NCBI GenBank assembly: GCA_030278955.1
Contig: JAOANR010000005.1
Span: 5,561,431-5,625,430 of the forward strand
Source of the DNA: Hygrophila difformis
Taxonomy: Eukaryota > Streptophyta > Magnoliopsida > Lamiales > Acanthaceae
Direction of reading: 5' to 3'
Length of the DNA: 64,000 nucleotides
The position numbers and the translations under genes were made by a program. Shown in pieces: positions 32,840-43,352 of the stretch. Below the pieces are notes generated by a model. The model was not told the origin of the DNA. It did not search any database and saw nothing but the letters and a program-made list of their open reading frames with translations. Positions within the stretch are counted from its first letter, which is position 1; every line of letters begins with the position of its first letter.

Positions 32840-34420
32840 ATGGGCAACAAGGCAGCAACTTTGAGGCCGGAAAATGAGCACGATGACCCACCGCCTGACT
32901 ATGGTAAGCTTTTTATGGTTTTGTCAGTTAGTGGCTTCGTGTAGGGTATTCTTGTTGGGAAAAAGTGGTTTTCGTGTGGTCTTTACCCCATCTCTGTTTA
33001 CTTAAATTAACTTTATGGTAGGTGATTTCATTTATGTCGTGTGTGGTACCGACAATGGACCCATGTGGGGAATAAAGAAAACTGGAAAATATTGCACACA
33101 TACAATTGCAAATTGAAGTAAAAATTGTCTTTCTTGCAACTTGGAATCTTGTATTTATTAGTATTTGGTGTTGAGTAGATGCTAAATATGTTATTGGGTC
33201 TGTCTTGCCTTGAACTTTGTATTTGCAGAGCCCGACGGGGATAGGGTAACACTTAGTATTGGCTGTGGTGGAAAAATTCAGAAGGGTGTTTGGGTATCGA
33301 CTGTTTCCTCACAGACAATTACATATAAGTATGATAATGTATTTGTCAAAGACCTCAAACTGAAAGCTTTAAGGAAATTTGCTGAATATCTGCATTCCGG
33401 AGATTCATTTAGTATTTACATGGCTGTTGGGAGTGAAATCAAGCTGGTGAAGGAGCAAGGAGTCATCGATGCAGCTTGTGGGGTGTTAACGAACATAAGA
33501 GAAATACACATGTATGTGGTAGACAAGGTTGAAGAGGATGAGTGTCTGGAGGAAGATGTTCTTTCTGAGGAAGATGATTTGGCAAATTTCAGTGGTTTTG
33601 AAGATTCTGACGAACCATATGAGTATGATATGAGGGAGGAGGAGACCGACACTGATGAAGATGTGGAAAATGTTTTTGAGAGAGCACAGGCAACCAAGAA
33701 CAAAGGTAAAGAGAAGCAAGTGGTTAGTGATGTGGGGAGTGACCATCCGGCAGATGATTCAGATGATACCCAAACACTTGGCCATCATTCCACCCGAGTA
33801 TGTTGCAAAAAAGGCTGGGAGGCCGGTCACTGAAAGAAGGAAGCAGGCTGGTGAAGAGATCAACAAGACCAAGAAAAGAAAAGCTGGTAGGCCACAAATT
33901 CTTCCTGGTGGCACCAAGATGAGGAGACAACAGGATAGTGAGAAATGTGGTAAATGTGGAGGTCGTGGACACAACATAAGGAGGTGCAAGTCAACTGCCA
34001 CCAACACGAACCAAGGGGAAATTGTAAGTTTCATTTACAAATTCAAATCTTAAGTTTTGATATCATTTTCTAGTGCATATGGCTGTTATGTTTTATTGTT
34101 TTCTTGTATGAATCAAATGGATCTTGTAGCAAGAACTTGCAAATGAAGGCATGGCAGAGGGTGAAGGAGCAATGGTGGCAGAGGATGGAGGAGCAATGCA
34201 AGAGGAAAATATGGTGGAGTGTATGACACAAGCTGAATCACAAGTGCCGACTTCTCCAAAAGGCCTTCAATTGATTGTCCCGGCAGCATTAAAGGACACC
34301 GAAGACAACACAAGAGCCATGACAAGGCCAGTTCCAGCCATTATCAAGGATGGCAAGAAATTTATGACTATTGCCAACCTTCTCAAGAAAGCTGACCAAG
34401 ACCGTCTCAAGAAGACTTGA
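32840..34420 (+). pseudogene. MuDRA-like transposase remnant (PB1-like + zinc knuckle)
   Basis: Exon 1 is 32840-32903 (start MGNKAATL). Exon 2 begins at 33229 in matching phase, joining Tyr-Glu-Pro-Asp. It has an N-terminal PB1-like region typical of plant MuDR proteins (VTLSIGCGGKIQKGVW) and an acidic stretch. Near 33772-33795 the frame shifts straight into a C-terminal part with basic KKRKAGRP blocks and a zinc knuckle, CGKCGGRGHNIRRC (CX2CX4HX4C), to a donor at 34024. A last exon, 34130-34420, ends in a Lys-rich tail. The DDE catalytic domain and SWIM finger that belong between the two parts are absent, so the product could bind but not cut DNA. The junction marks an internal deletion. Confidence 0.75.
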
Positions 34421-34860
34421 AGATATTTAAGCCCTGTGTGGCTGTGCATATGGCACATTTTTTGGCATGTAATTGTTGAACACAATAGTGTCATCTTTAT
34501 TTTGCAAATGCGTGGGAACTTGATAACCGTACTCATTAAACCATGCTTTAGCTGATTTGTAAGCATTATGCACTCGTCTAGGATGCTTTATATGGTTGTT
34601 GCTATTAGAACTCTTAATGTCATTTTGGTGGTCTTGAATGGAGTTCTACATGTAACCGGTTTTTAGAGATGTTGATGAATTCTATATATATTGCATCTCA
34701 CTTTACTGTTGGTGCTCATAGCATTTTACATAATCTCCAATTCTAAGTATTGTTCGACATGTCATTTTACTGTTGGTGCTCACATATATTGCATCTTGAA
34801 TGTCATTTTTTGGCATTTTACATGTTGGTGAATTCTATATATATTGAACACATAGATCTA

Positions 34861-35290
34861 CTCCATTCCCATCTCCACAGCAATCATTTCCAACCCAATA
34901 CACAAACAACAATGAACACAAGTTTGCAACATAACACCACCACCATTCAAACATCATATATTCCCTACATTCCCTACACAGCCACAACTTACAAAATCAA
35001 TGCAAAAGACAACATTGTTCATTCATTTCACATAAACACCAAATTACAGAGTCAACATTCATTCCCTACACCATTCATTGCTCCATTTCCTACTCCATTC
35101 CCATCATCACAGCAATCATTTCCAACCCAATATACAAACAACAATGAACACAAGTTTGCAACATAACACCACCACCATTCAAACATCATACATCCCCTAC
35201 ACCATCCCATCTCCACAGAAATCATTTCCAAACCAACATACAAACAACAATGAACACAAGAATGCAACATATCACCACCAACAACTAAAT
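34861..35290. repeat. Three-copy tandem repeat inside the MULE
   Basis: Three copies of a ~80-115 bp unit start near 34861, 35093 and 35203 (shared core CAGCAATCATTTCCAACCCA in the first two). The first two copies are separated by about 115 bp of related ca-rich sequence. It lies at the 3' ends of both convergent genes. The frames running through it are simple-composition and not called as genes. Confidence 0.8.
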
Positions 35291-35653
35291 CAGCAGCATC
35301 TCATGTTTACAATGGGTCATCTCCCGTTTACAATTGGGCATTGGCAATGACACTTCAATCATATCCTCCGGCGCACCAAAGCTTCCCATATGTTCACTCC
35401 TGTTGGCCGACGCAGCAGGGCATTGGTTGGGGCTTCCATCGTCAGCCCAAAATGGTTCAACAGGGTATGCCCATTTGAAGAACCCACATGTACGGCAACT
35501 GTAATACACCCTTCCGTAGCTAGCCTTTTCCGGACTCTCCACAACTCGCATCATCAATTTCACGCCACATTTGCAAAACGGAGCCGGCGGAAATCGCACT
35601 TCCATCTCCTGCCTTCCTCGGTTTTGTCGCTCCATTGAACAACTCCCACCCAA
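35285..35653 (-). CDS. GRF-type zinc-finger protein carried by the MULE
   Basis: This 122-codon minus-strand frame begins close to the right TIR and runs inward. A basic N-terminus (MGGSCSMERQNRGRQEMEV) leads to a GRF zinc finger at about residues 27-65: CKCGVKLMM, then GRVYYSCRTCGFFKWAYP, with the CxCG...C..C pattern and the FFKW that ends the motif. GRF fingers bind nucleic acid. The place and direction are those of the second gene (mudrB) in maize MuDR, though mudrB itself is a different protein. The N-terminal part is convincing. The C-terminal third approaches the tandem repeat and may be altered or continue by splicing. Function in the element is unknown. Confidence 0.65.
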   Translation of the reverse strand: MGGSCSMERQNRGRQEMEVRFPPAPFCKCGVKLMMRVVESPEKASYGRVYYSCRTCGFFKWAYPVEPFWADDGSPNQCPAASANRSEHMGSFGAPEDMIEVSLPMPNCKREMTHCKHEMLLI

Positions 35654-35810
35654 CTCTTCTCTTCTCTTATTCGTATACGGGGATACGAATGCTTGGAGAA
35701 ATCCTTCGGAAACGACTGTAAGGATGAAAGGGAATTTGGGAATTTAGGGTTCGGTGGTGGTGTCAATTTACCCACATCCATTAACCCCAAAACCGACGTG
35801 GATGGTCCAA

Positions 35811-35975
35811 GTGGCAAGTAGGGGCATCGAACCGGGTCCAAAAAATGTTGACCGGGCTAATCCGACCTTGACCACACTAATTGAGCACCACGTCAGCTAC
35901 CAGGGTAATAAGAAGCATTTGGGACCGATTTGGCTAGGATTAACGAAGTTATGGGACGGATTAAGCTAATTCAAT
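35811..35975 (-). repeat. Right TIR of the MULE, inner part
   Basis: It is the inverse of 32392-32572. It is cut at 35975 by the foldback insertion; the remaining outer ~20 bp lie at 37212-37230. Confidence 0.85.
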
Positions 35976-37211
35976 GGAAAAAATGATAAATAGGTCCTTT
36001 TTCTTTTCAAAAAATTCAAATCAGTCATTTTTCTATTTTATTACCAAAACAGTCCTCTACAAATGCTAATTATGTTCAAATCAGTCCTTTTTCACTAATT
36101 ATATTCTAATTGCTGACGTGGCAAGGGTTTTAATTTAAACCTGACACGTGTGCATAATATTAGTCCTTTTTCTTTTATCTTTTGCCAATTCAGTCCTAAA
36201 CTTTTATTTTGTTCTATTTAGTCCTCTACCCCAATCACTCATTTTTATATTAATCGGCCTCAAACCTTTCAAATTATTTCATTTTAGGCCCAGAACCTTA
36301 AATTTTTTATTATTACTAATCCATTTATCAAATAAATGCACAACATACTTCCATAAATAAAATTAAACACCAAACCTCATATATTGGGTTCGACTGCTTT
36401 GTTATCGGGTCTTTCAAGTACCGGAATTTTACGGACTCTCTCTAATAACCACTCGACCGCAACCGATTGTTCATTGGCTTTGGTTTCCTTCAGTAACAAT
36501 CAACAGAATCTTACTTTGCGTCCTACCTTAGGATGTAGCAATATTTGAGTAAATGATTTAACTTGAATTTTTGGAAGGTTATGGATACAGGAAGCCTTGG
36601 TTTTATTGAAAAATATTAAAATTATTAAAAATATTAAAAAAATAGCCTGAATTTTATTGTCCACAAAGTATGATTGTGCTTATTGTTGCTGAAGGAAACC
36701 AGAACCAATGAACCATCGTTACGGTCGGGTGGTTAGAGAGAGTCCGTAAAATTCGAAACTTCGAAGACCCGGTAACAAGGCGGTCAAACCCAATGTATGA
36801 TGTTTGGTATTTAATTTTATTTACGGAAGTATGTTGGGCATTTATTTGATAAATGTATTAGTAATAATAAAAAATTTAAGGTTCTGGGCCTAAAATGAAA
36901 TAATTTGAAAGGTTTGAAGCCAATTAATATAAAAATGAGTGATTGGGGTAGAGGACTAAATAGAACAAATAAAAGTTTAGAACTGAATTGGCAAAAGATA
37001 AAAGAAAAAGGACTAATATTATGCACACGTGTCAGGTTTAAATTAAAACCCTTGCCACGTCAGCAATTAGAATATAATTAGTGAAAAAAGGACTGATTTA
37101 AACATAATTAGCATTTGTAGAGGACTGTTTTGGTAATAAAATAGAAAAAGGACTGATTTGAATTTTTTGAAAAGAAAAAGGACCAATTTATCCTTTTTTC
37201 CCTAATTCAAT
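35967..37211. mobile_element. Foldback MULE-type MITE with 9-bp TSD
   Basis: The element is 35976-37202 (1227 bp) with the TSD taattcaat at 35967-35975 and 37203-37211. The 9-bp length is the Mutator hallmark. Its ends are GGAAAAAATGATAAATAGG and the inverse of ...CCAATTTATCCTTTTTTCCC. About 500 bp on each side are inverted repeats (35976 to ~36500 and ~36690 to 37202) around a ~190 bp centre, so the whole could fold into a long hairpin. No coding capacity; the 60-70 codon frames in both arms are mirror images. Confidence 0.88.
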
Positions 37212-37311
37212 TATTATGGGACGATTTTGGAAAGCTGTGACTTACAGAACAATGGCTACTCTTCATATCCAAGAATTACACACTCTTAAATTAAATCTTA
37301 ATATGTACTAA

Positions 37312-37927
37312 TTCCCAAGCAAGCCGACAAACCTTCAGTACTTTCCTAAGGAGCAATGCTTCTTCAATAACTATTTATTGTATGTGTTACCTTTAATTAT
37401 CTCATCACTTGTAATTGCACTCATAAAAGGAGTTCTACTCAAGTGATTGTATCAAGAAAAATATTTGGCAGAATCAAAAAAAGGCATCAGCCTTGTCTTG
37501 TCTTAAAGTAATTCATTTGTTCAATTTTTATTTCTTTAGTTCATCTCCAATCCCCAACCAAGTAATTCGATTACAAATATTAACTTTAGATTCACAGTAT
37601 AATACCTCTGCAAAATACGCAATCCAAGATACATTTTTCATTCTTAATAAGTAAAAATGTATATAAATAAAAATGTTATAAAAAAATTGATATCCTAAAA
37701 CTACGTTATTAGACAAATGCAATATAGTATCTTACTTTACTATATTTTATTTTGTATTTCTAAGTAAAAAAATTTATCAAACTTTTAATAGTAGCTACTA
37801 TACAATTATGTCACTTATAAACGAACAGAGGTAGTATATGTTATGTTCGGTCAGTTAATACTGTAATTAGGACATCAATATTGTTGCCGCAATGCCGACA
37901 AGATAAATGCGGAAACCTTATATTGTA
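37312..37927. other. 3' flank of CYP704 copy 2 and AT-rich spacer
   Basis: Bases 37330-37480 match the flank of copy 1 (17865-18003). The rest is AT-rich with no domain-bearing frame. Confidence 0.75.
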
Positions 37928-38183
37928 CTTCCTCAGTTTTTTTATTTGCTATGGACCCACAATGCACGCAGTCCAATACACATTTTAAATCATTAATAAC
38001 TCAAGTTCGGTATAAGTAAAAATTCTAAAAGTTCGACATTTAAAAACAACACGATGAGACGGATCTAACAAGATCTCACTTCATTATATTTTAACTTGTA
38101 AAACGATGGTAAAACTTTAAATCAAAGTGTTTATATAAATTGTGCTAAAAACATATGGGGCAATTAAAACAAAACGGAGGAAG
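37928..38183. mobile_element. Stowaway-like (Tc1/mariner) MITE
   Basis: This 256 bp element has inverted ends, CTTCCTCAGTTTTTTTATTTG and ...AAACGGAGGAAG, close to the Stowaway consensus, and is flanked by TA dinucleotides (37926-37927 and 38184-38185). Non-coding. Confidence 0.82.
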
Positions 38184-38217
38184 TACATGGCATACCATAG
38201 ACCAAGTTGAATGTGAG

Positions 38218-38466
38218 TAAGGGTTTATTATGCACGTAAAGCTGTAGTTGTGGGCTATAACTGCGAGCTGGATCTCTGTAACTATCAGTTTTATATAAGT
38301 GTTTAGTGAAAGTAGTTGGAGTTGTCATAAATTGTGATTTTATTAGAAAAAATAATTAAATTGGAAAACTCCCAAAAGCTACTTAGAGTGGCTTTTATTT
38401 ATAGAGCTTTTTGGAGCTACAATTCATAGCTACAACCTTTAAAAGCTAGTATAAAGAACGGGGCTA
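38218..38466. mobile_element. Possible second Tourist-type MITE
   Basis: Its agctgtag/aaagctac palindrome-rich interior and ends (GGGTTTATTATGCACG against the inverse of AAAGAACGGGGC) resemble the MITE at 15021-15399. The TSD is unclear, so boundaries are approximate. Confidence 0.45.
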
Positions 38467-38519
38467 TTGTTTTGATATAAAATCTAAAGCTAGTGGGAGC
38501 CCATACCACACAAATTACA

Positions 38520-40020
38520 AATGGACAATTGGGAGGGATAGGGGGTTGGGTGGGAAATTAAACCACCAACCTAAAGGTTGGAAGTCATGGATTTAACCAA
38601 TTAACCAAGTCCTCATTCCCTTTTGACCTTTTAATTTCATTTATATATGTCTCGAAACAGATGTCTTTCTTCTAAAGAAAACTCTGTACAAGTAATTTTG
38701 AAAACTTCCGGGCTGGGCCAAGAACTTGTTTCGGCCAAGATTGCATCATATTTATCAGGTATTTAGGCTCGGCCACGGACTTGTTTGGGGATATAGTTTG
38801 GTTACAAACAAATAAAAAAATGGATGAAGATATCGGATAAAGACCAGAATCGTCTACTTTCAAAATGGTCCAAAATATATTTGAATTTCCAGACAATTAG
38901 TGTGAAATAGAATACTCATTTGGTCCCATAATTTATATATTATACCAATTTTGTCCCACAATTTATACATAATACCAATATGCTCCCTATTGGTATTAAA
39001 GTATATGGACCAAATTGGCATTAGAGATAAGTTATGAGACCAAATAGGTATTACGTTTTACACTAAACGTTATTAGTGACTGGAGGACTGAATGAGTCGT
39101 CATTAGTGTAGTTATAGAACCGATTGAGAAATTCAAATGCATTTTGGACGATTTTGGAACTAACCACATAAAATTTTCTTTATTGGAATTTTATAAATTT
39201 TAAGACGAGTTAGGAATTGAAGTGTGAAGAGCACATTTATAATTAAGTTGATATATATGAATCTAAAACCAAGAAATATACACATATGTCTTGGAGTTAA
39301 ATATTTTTTACGCCATTAAAAGGCAGTTAATTCACTTTTAGTCCATGATTGATCTAATATCTGAAATTGAGCCATCCAGAGGATTTCAGGCCCATTTTAA
39401 ACCCGAATTGATGAAGCCTACCCAAGAACGGGCTGCGTGATTGCAATCACCATTCCTTCAAGATTCAGTCAATGTTTTAGAATTTACATTCCTCGTTATC
39501 CTAACAATCCAACATCTAGAAGCATTCACAAATAACATTTACATAGACATTCACAACTCACAGTAACATTCGCAATTGAAAGTTTAAAATCAGAGGACAT
39601 TTTTAGCACAACACGCACTACTCAGAGAAATATTCACGATTCAAAACTTTTATTCAAAAATCAACTCTCCAAACTTTTGATTTCAGATGCCAAATCAATA
39701 TCTGGCTCACGTTTAACCCGAATACATAACAATCAACAATTAAAAGTTTTTTATTTTCCCCAACTCCCTCCCGAATCTCAAGAAATCTAAGCGTAATGTC
39801 ACCACGAAATTAGGGCTCCAAACTTCGACAGTCCAAAATTCCCAAATTAAACAACCAAAATAAAAAATCTAAATCGAGGGAAAAAAAATAAAAGAACACT
39901 CACCATGTAGGCGCCATGGAAATTCTGACAAGAGTTTTGAGAGAAAATGTTGAACATATTTTGAAAAATATAATTTTAAAGTCGAAGGTTTCTAGAAACC
40001 AGAGAGAAATTGGATCAGTT
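38520..40020. other. Spacer with a partial foldback MITE copy
   Basis: Mostly AT-rich and non-coding. Bases 38840-39180 resemble the repeat at 31370-31620 (ggaccaaattggcattagag and the adjoining block). An ATG frame from 39916 stays open to the copia insertion at 40020; see findings. Confidence 0.6.
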
Positions 40021-40250
40021 TGATAAGAAAATAGGGAATGGAAATATCCTGTAAAACTTCTCTATATCTTTCATTCATCAGAAGCATCAATTTATACAAC
40101 AAATGACTCCACAAAAATAGGCCACGAATGCCATGACTCAACTGACTAGCAATCAAACTACTGAAAATAGGAAACAACTTGACGCCACTAAAATTCCGAC
40201 TAACAATACTGACTAACTCAAAATAGGAAAACAATATTTTATTCCTAACA
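40021..40250 (-). repeat. 3' LTR of the copia
   Basis: On the plus strand it runs from TGATAAGAAAATAGGG to ATTCCTAACA. It is nearly the same as 51804-52034. A minus-strand purine tract (AAGGGAGGGAA) adjoins it at 40251-40261. Confidence 0.93.
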
Positions 40251-40295
40251 TTCCCTCCCTTAAATTGAACAACTTCTGCTTGATCAATTTATTTT

Positions 40296-43200
40296 TTAAG
40301 GTTTGGAAGGTCCAAGCACTGCATCACTCCAGCTGCCAACTCCCATTAATCCTCTCAAAGTCTGGAAGGTAGAAACTTTGAGAGCTTTGGTGAATATATC
40401 AACTAGTTGCTCTTCACTTTTGCAATACTCCAACTTAATCAGGCCATCATTGCTGGCATCTCTCAAATAATGAAATATCCCATGTATGTGTTTGCTCCTC
40501 CCATGAAGAACTGGATTCCTCGAGAGTTTAATTGCAGAATCATTATCATAAAAAAGTGTGACAGCCCCCAACTTCTTTAGCAATAGTTCTGCCAATACTC
40601 TTTTCAGCCACATAGCTTGACAAGCACAAATTGTTGCAGCCACAAATTCAGCTTCAGTACTTGAAAGAGTGACAATTTGTTGCTTCTTAGATGACCACGA
40701 AATTGCACCAGTTTCAAACAAGAAAACATAACCAGAAGTGCTTTTACAATCATCTTGATCACCTGCAAAGTCACTGTCAGTATATCCTCAAAAAATAGAT
40801 GCATCACCCTTCTCATAAAAATCCCATAATCCTTAGTTCCTTGCAAGTTACGTAGGATTCTCTTAGCTGCCTGCATATGCATCTCAGTGGGGCTTTCCAT
40901 GTATCTATCTGCTGATTAAACTCACACCATACATGATATCAGACCTTGTTGCAGTTAAATACATCAAACTTCCTACCATTTGTTTATAAAGTGTGTTGTC
41001 CACCTTTTTTCCACTTGGATCTTTGTGAAACTTAAAACCACACTGCACGGGTGTGCTCACTGGATTGCATTTATCCATATTGAACCTGCTCAACACATCT
41101 CCAGCATATTTCTTTTGCGAAAGAGAGATGTCTTTTTTTGATTGCACTACTTCTAAGCCAAGAAAATAATGCAACCTGCCAAGATCAGTCATTTCAAATT
41201 CATCCATCATAGATATCTTAAATTCATCGAACATCGACAAGCAATTTCCAGTAAATATGAGATCATCAACATAAAGGCACACAATAAAAATTTCTCCACC
41301 TGCACCCATCTTAATAAAGAGAGAATGTTCGTATGAACATTTGGTGAAGCCAACCTTCAAGAAATAACTCTCAATACGACTATACCAAGCTCTCGGTGCT
41401 TGTTTTAGTCCGTAGAGAGCTTTCTTTAATCTATAAACCTTATGCTCAGCTCCAATCTTCACATACCAAGGGGGTTGATCAAAAAATACTTCTTCTTCTA
41501 ACTTACCATGTAAGCAGGTAGACTTAACATCAAGTTGGGAAAGAGGCCAGTCATGCTGGGCAGCTAATGCAATAACCAACTTGATTGTATCAAGTTTTGC
41601 AACAGGAGCAAAGACCTCGCGATAATCAACACCATATTCTTGTTTATAGCCTTTTGCCACAAGTCTTGCTTTATGCTTGATGATTTCACCTTTTTCATCC
41701 AATTTGGTTTTGAATACCCACTTTACCCCAATGGTTTTATGTCCCTGTGGAAGGTCACACAGCTCCCATGTTTTTTTTTTCAATGGCTTTGATTTCATCA
41801 TTCATCGCCCTTCTCCATTTTGGATCTATCACAGCATCTTCAAATGCTGTTGGTTCACAATCTCCAAATAAAGCAAAGTATGTGACTGAGTCATCAATTG
41901 AATCAATTTCTGATACCTCAAAGTCATCCATCCACGTAGGCCGTTTGCGAACCCGAATAGGGCGAGATTCCGGGATAGGAGCTCCTGGTGGTGATGCTTC
42001 TTCTGGTGCAGTAACTTCAACAGAATCAACAGAGGCTTGTTGATGAGCCTCTTGCACTTCACTGTCATCATCTAAAATTGTTGGAATATCAGGTTGTTGC
42101 TGCCTATTCCAATCCCACGTGCTTGCCTCATCAAAAACCACATCCCTGCTAATCAGAATTTTATTTGACACAGGATTATATAATTTGTATGCTTTTGAAA
42201 CATCACTTATACCAAGAACAACACATTTTTTGCCTTTATTTTCGAGCTTTTTTTCTTTTTTGATCCGGCACATGTGCATATGCTATGCATCCAAATATCC
42301 TGAAATGATCAACTGTTGGAGTTCGTCCACTCCAAGCTTGTTCTGGTGTCATGTTGCGAACAGCAAGGGTAGGGCTCCTTTTCTACACATGAATACTCCA
42401 ATTCACTACTTCCGGCCAAAAGCTTTTAGGTACCTTACTTGTCTCCAGCAGGCTTCTCATCATGTTGAGGATTGTGCGATTTTTCCTTTCACATACTCCA
42501 TTTTGTTGTGGAGTGTATGCGGCTGTGAGTTGTCTTTTAATCCCATGCTTCTCACAAAATTGGACAAACTCATCTGAGTTATATTCGCCTCCACTTTCAG
42601 TTTGCAAAACCTGAATACAAGACTTGGATTCCTTTTCGCCCATAGCTTTAAAACTTATAAAAGCTGTCAGTGCCCCAAACGTTTCATGAAGGAAATAAAT
42701 CCAAGTTTTCCGACTGAAATCATCAATAAAGGTAATAAAATACTTTTTACCTCCATTGGAAATGGGTGTGATTGGACCACAGATATCTGAATGGACTATC
42801 TCCAACAATGATTTAGCTCTTTGTGCCTTGTCTTTAGGGAAAGGTTCTCTGTGTTGTTTGCTAACAACACATGCTTCACAAACACCTGATGGAATTGTCA
42901 AAGTTGGAAGCCCGATCACCATATTTTTAGATTTCAAAGTCCTCAATCCACCAAAGTGTAAGTGCCCGTATCGTCGATGCCACAACCAAGCATTATCTTC
43001 CACACCCACCATCAAGCAAGATTCAACTTCAATCTTCAAAGGATATAGCCTGTGCGAATTCATTGGTATTTCTGCAATGGCACCCTTAACTGGATCATAA
43101 ATTTCACAAATATTATTTCGCAAAGTGATTACATAACCTATTTCTTGTAATTGCCCTGCACTTAATAGATTACTTTTCAACTCTGGAACATATAGGACAT

Positions 43201-43352
43201 TGGATATTGTTTCAATGAATCCATTTCTTGTCCTTATGGTAATGGACAGTGGAATTGTTTCCAAATTTCACAGAGGACTGAAAATCTTCATTTAGATGAG
43301 AAAAAGATGACTTACACCCACTCATGTGATTGCTGCACCCTGAATCTACATA
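40296..43352 (-). pseudogene. pol: Copia pol (protease, integrase, RT, RNase H), broken
   Basis: Read leftward: the protease active site DSGCSNHMSG lies just after the gag stop; GAG-pre-integrase has WLWHRRYGHLHFGGL and CEACVVSKQHR; the integrase core shows HSDICGPI, QTESGGEY and QQNGVCERKN. RT has LDVKSTCLHG, ALYGLKQAPRAWY and catalytic YVDDLIF. RNase H has SWSSKKQQIVTLSSTEAEF and the domain end near 40296. Breaks: frameshifts near 43265 and 42385-42279, another near 41770, and a stop at about 40903. It is typical of the plant Tork-type copia group. All domains are present, but no continuous polyprotein can be made. Confidence 0.88.

Larger units (their letters stand above)
32352..37230 (+). 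mobile_element. MuDR-like MULE with convergent genes, internally deleted
   Basis: Terminal inverted repeats of about 200 bp lie at 32352-32572 (left) and 35811-35975 continued at 37212-37230 (right). They share, for example, AATCGTCCCATAATAATTG and GGTCGGATTAGCCCGGTCAA. The right TIR is split by the foldback element 35976-37202 and looks clipped at its outer end. Inside are a plus-strand MuDRA-like remnant, a tandem repeat and a minus-strand GRF zinc-finger frame, pointing at each other. The DDE transposase core is missing. It replaces the heme-loop part of the P450 gene. No clean 9-bp TSD is visible because the right end is damaged. Confidence 0.8.
30866..37311 (+). pseudogene. CYP704-type cytochrome P450, copy 2, disrupted
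   Basis: Exon 1 is missing; element B lies just upstream. Exon at 30866-31150 (MRYTLESIFKVGFGVDLKCL) has good splice signals. The next exon, about 31709-32047, carries the I-helix (LRDIILNFIFAGKDSIANTLSW, normally AGxDT) but holds two frameshifts. One, near 31766, is a 4-base loss relative to copy 1; the other is near 32020 at the LRLYP motif. Exon 32131-32331 has DGKTAEVEYTLPDG and EEFKPERWL. A MULE (32352-37230) follows, and the last exon resumes only at 37234 with VTYRTMATLHI. The heme-binding FxxGxRxCxG loop is deleted between them. The final tail matches that of copy 1 and not the usual family end. Confidence 0.9.

Noticed and set aside
33028..33252. Minus-strand frames over the MULE intron and PB1 exon (33028-33252, 33416-34034)
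   Set aside because: The plus strand has phase-matched exons with recognised domains. The minus frames mirror acidic, simple-composition codons.
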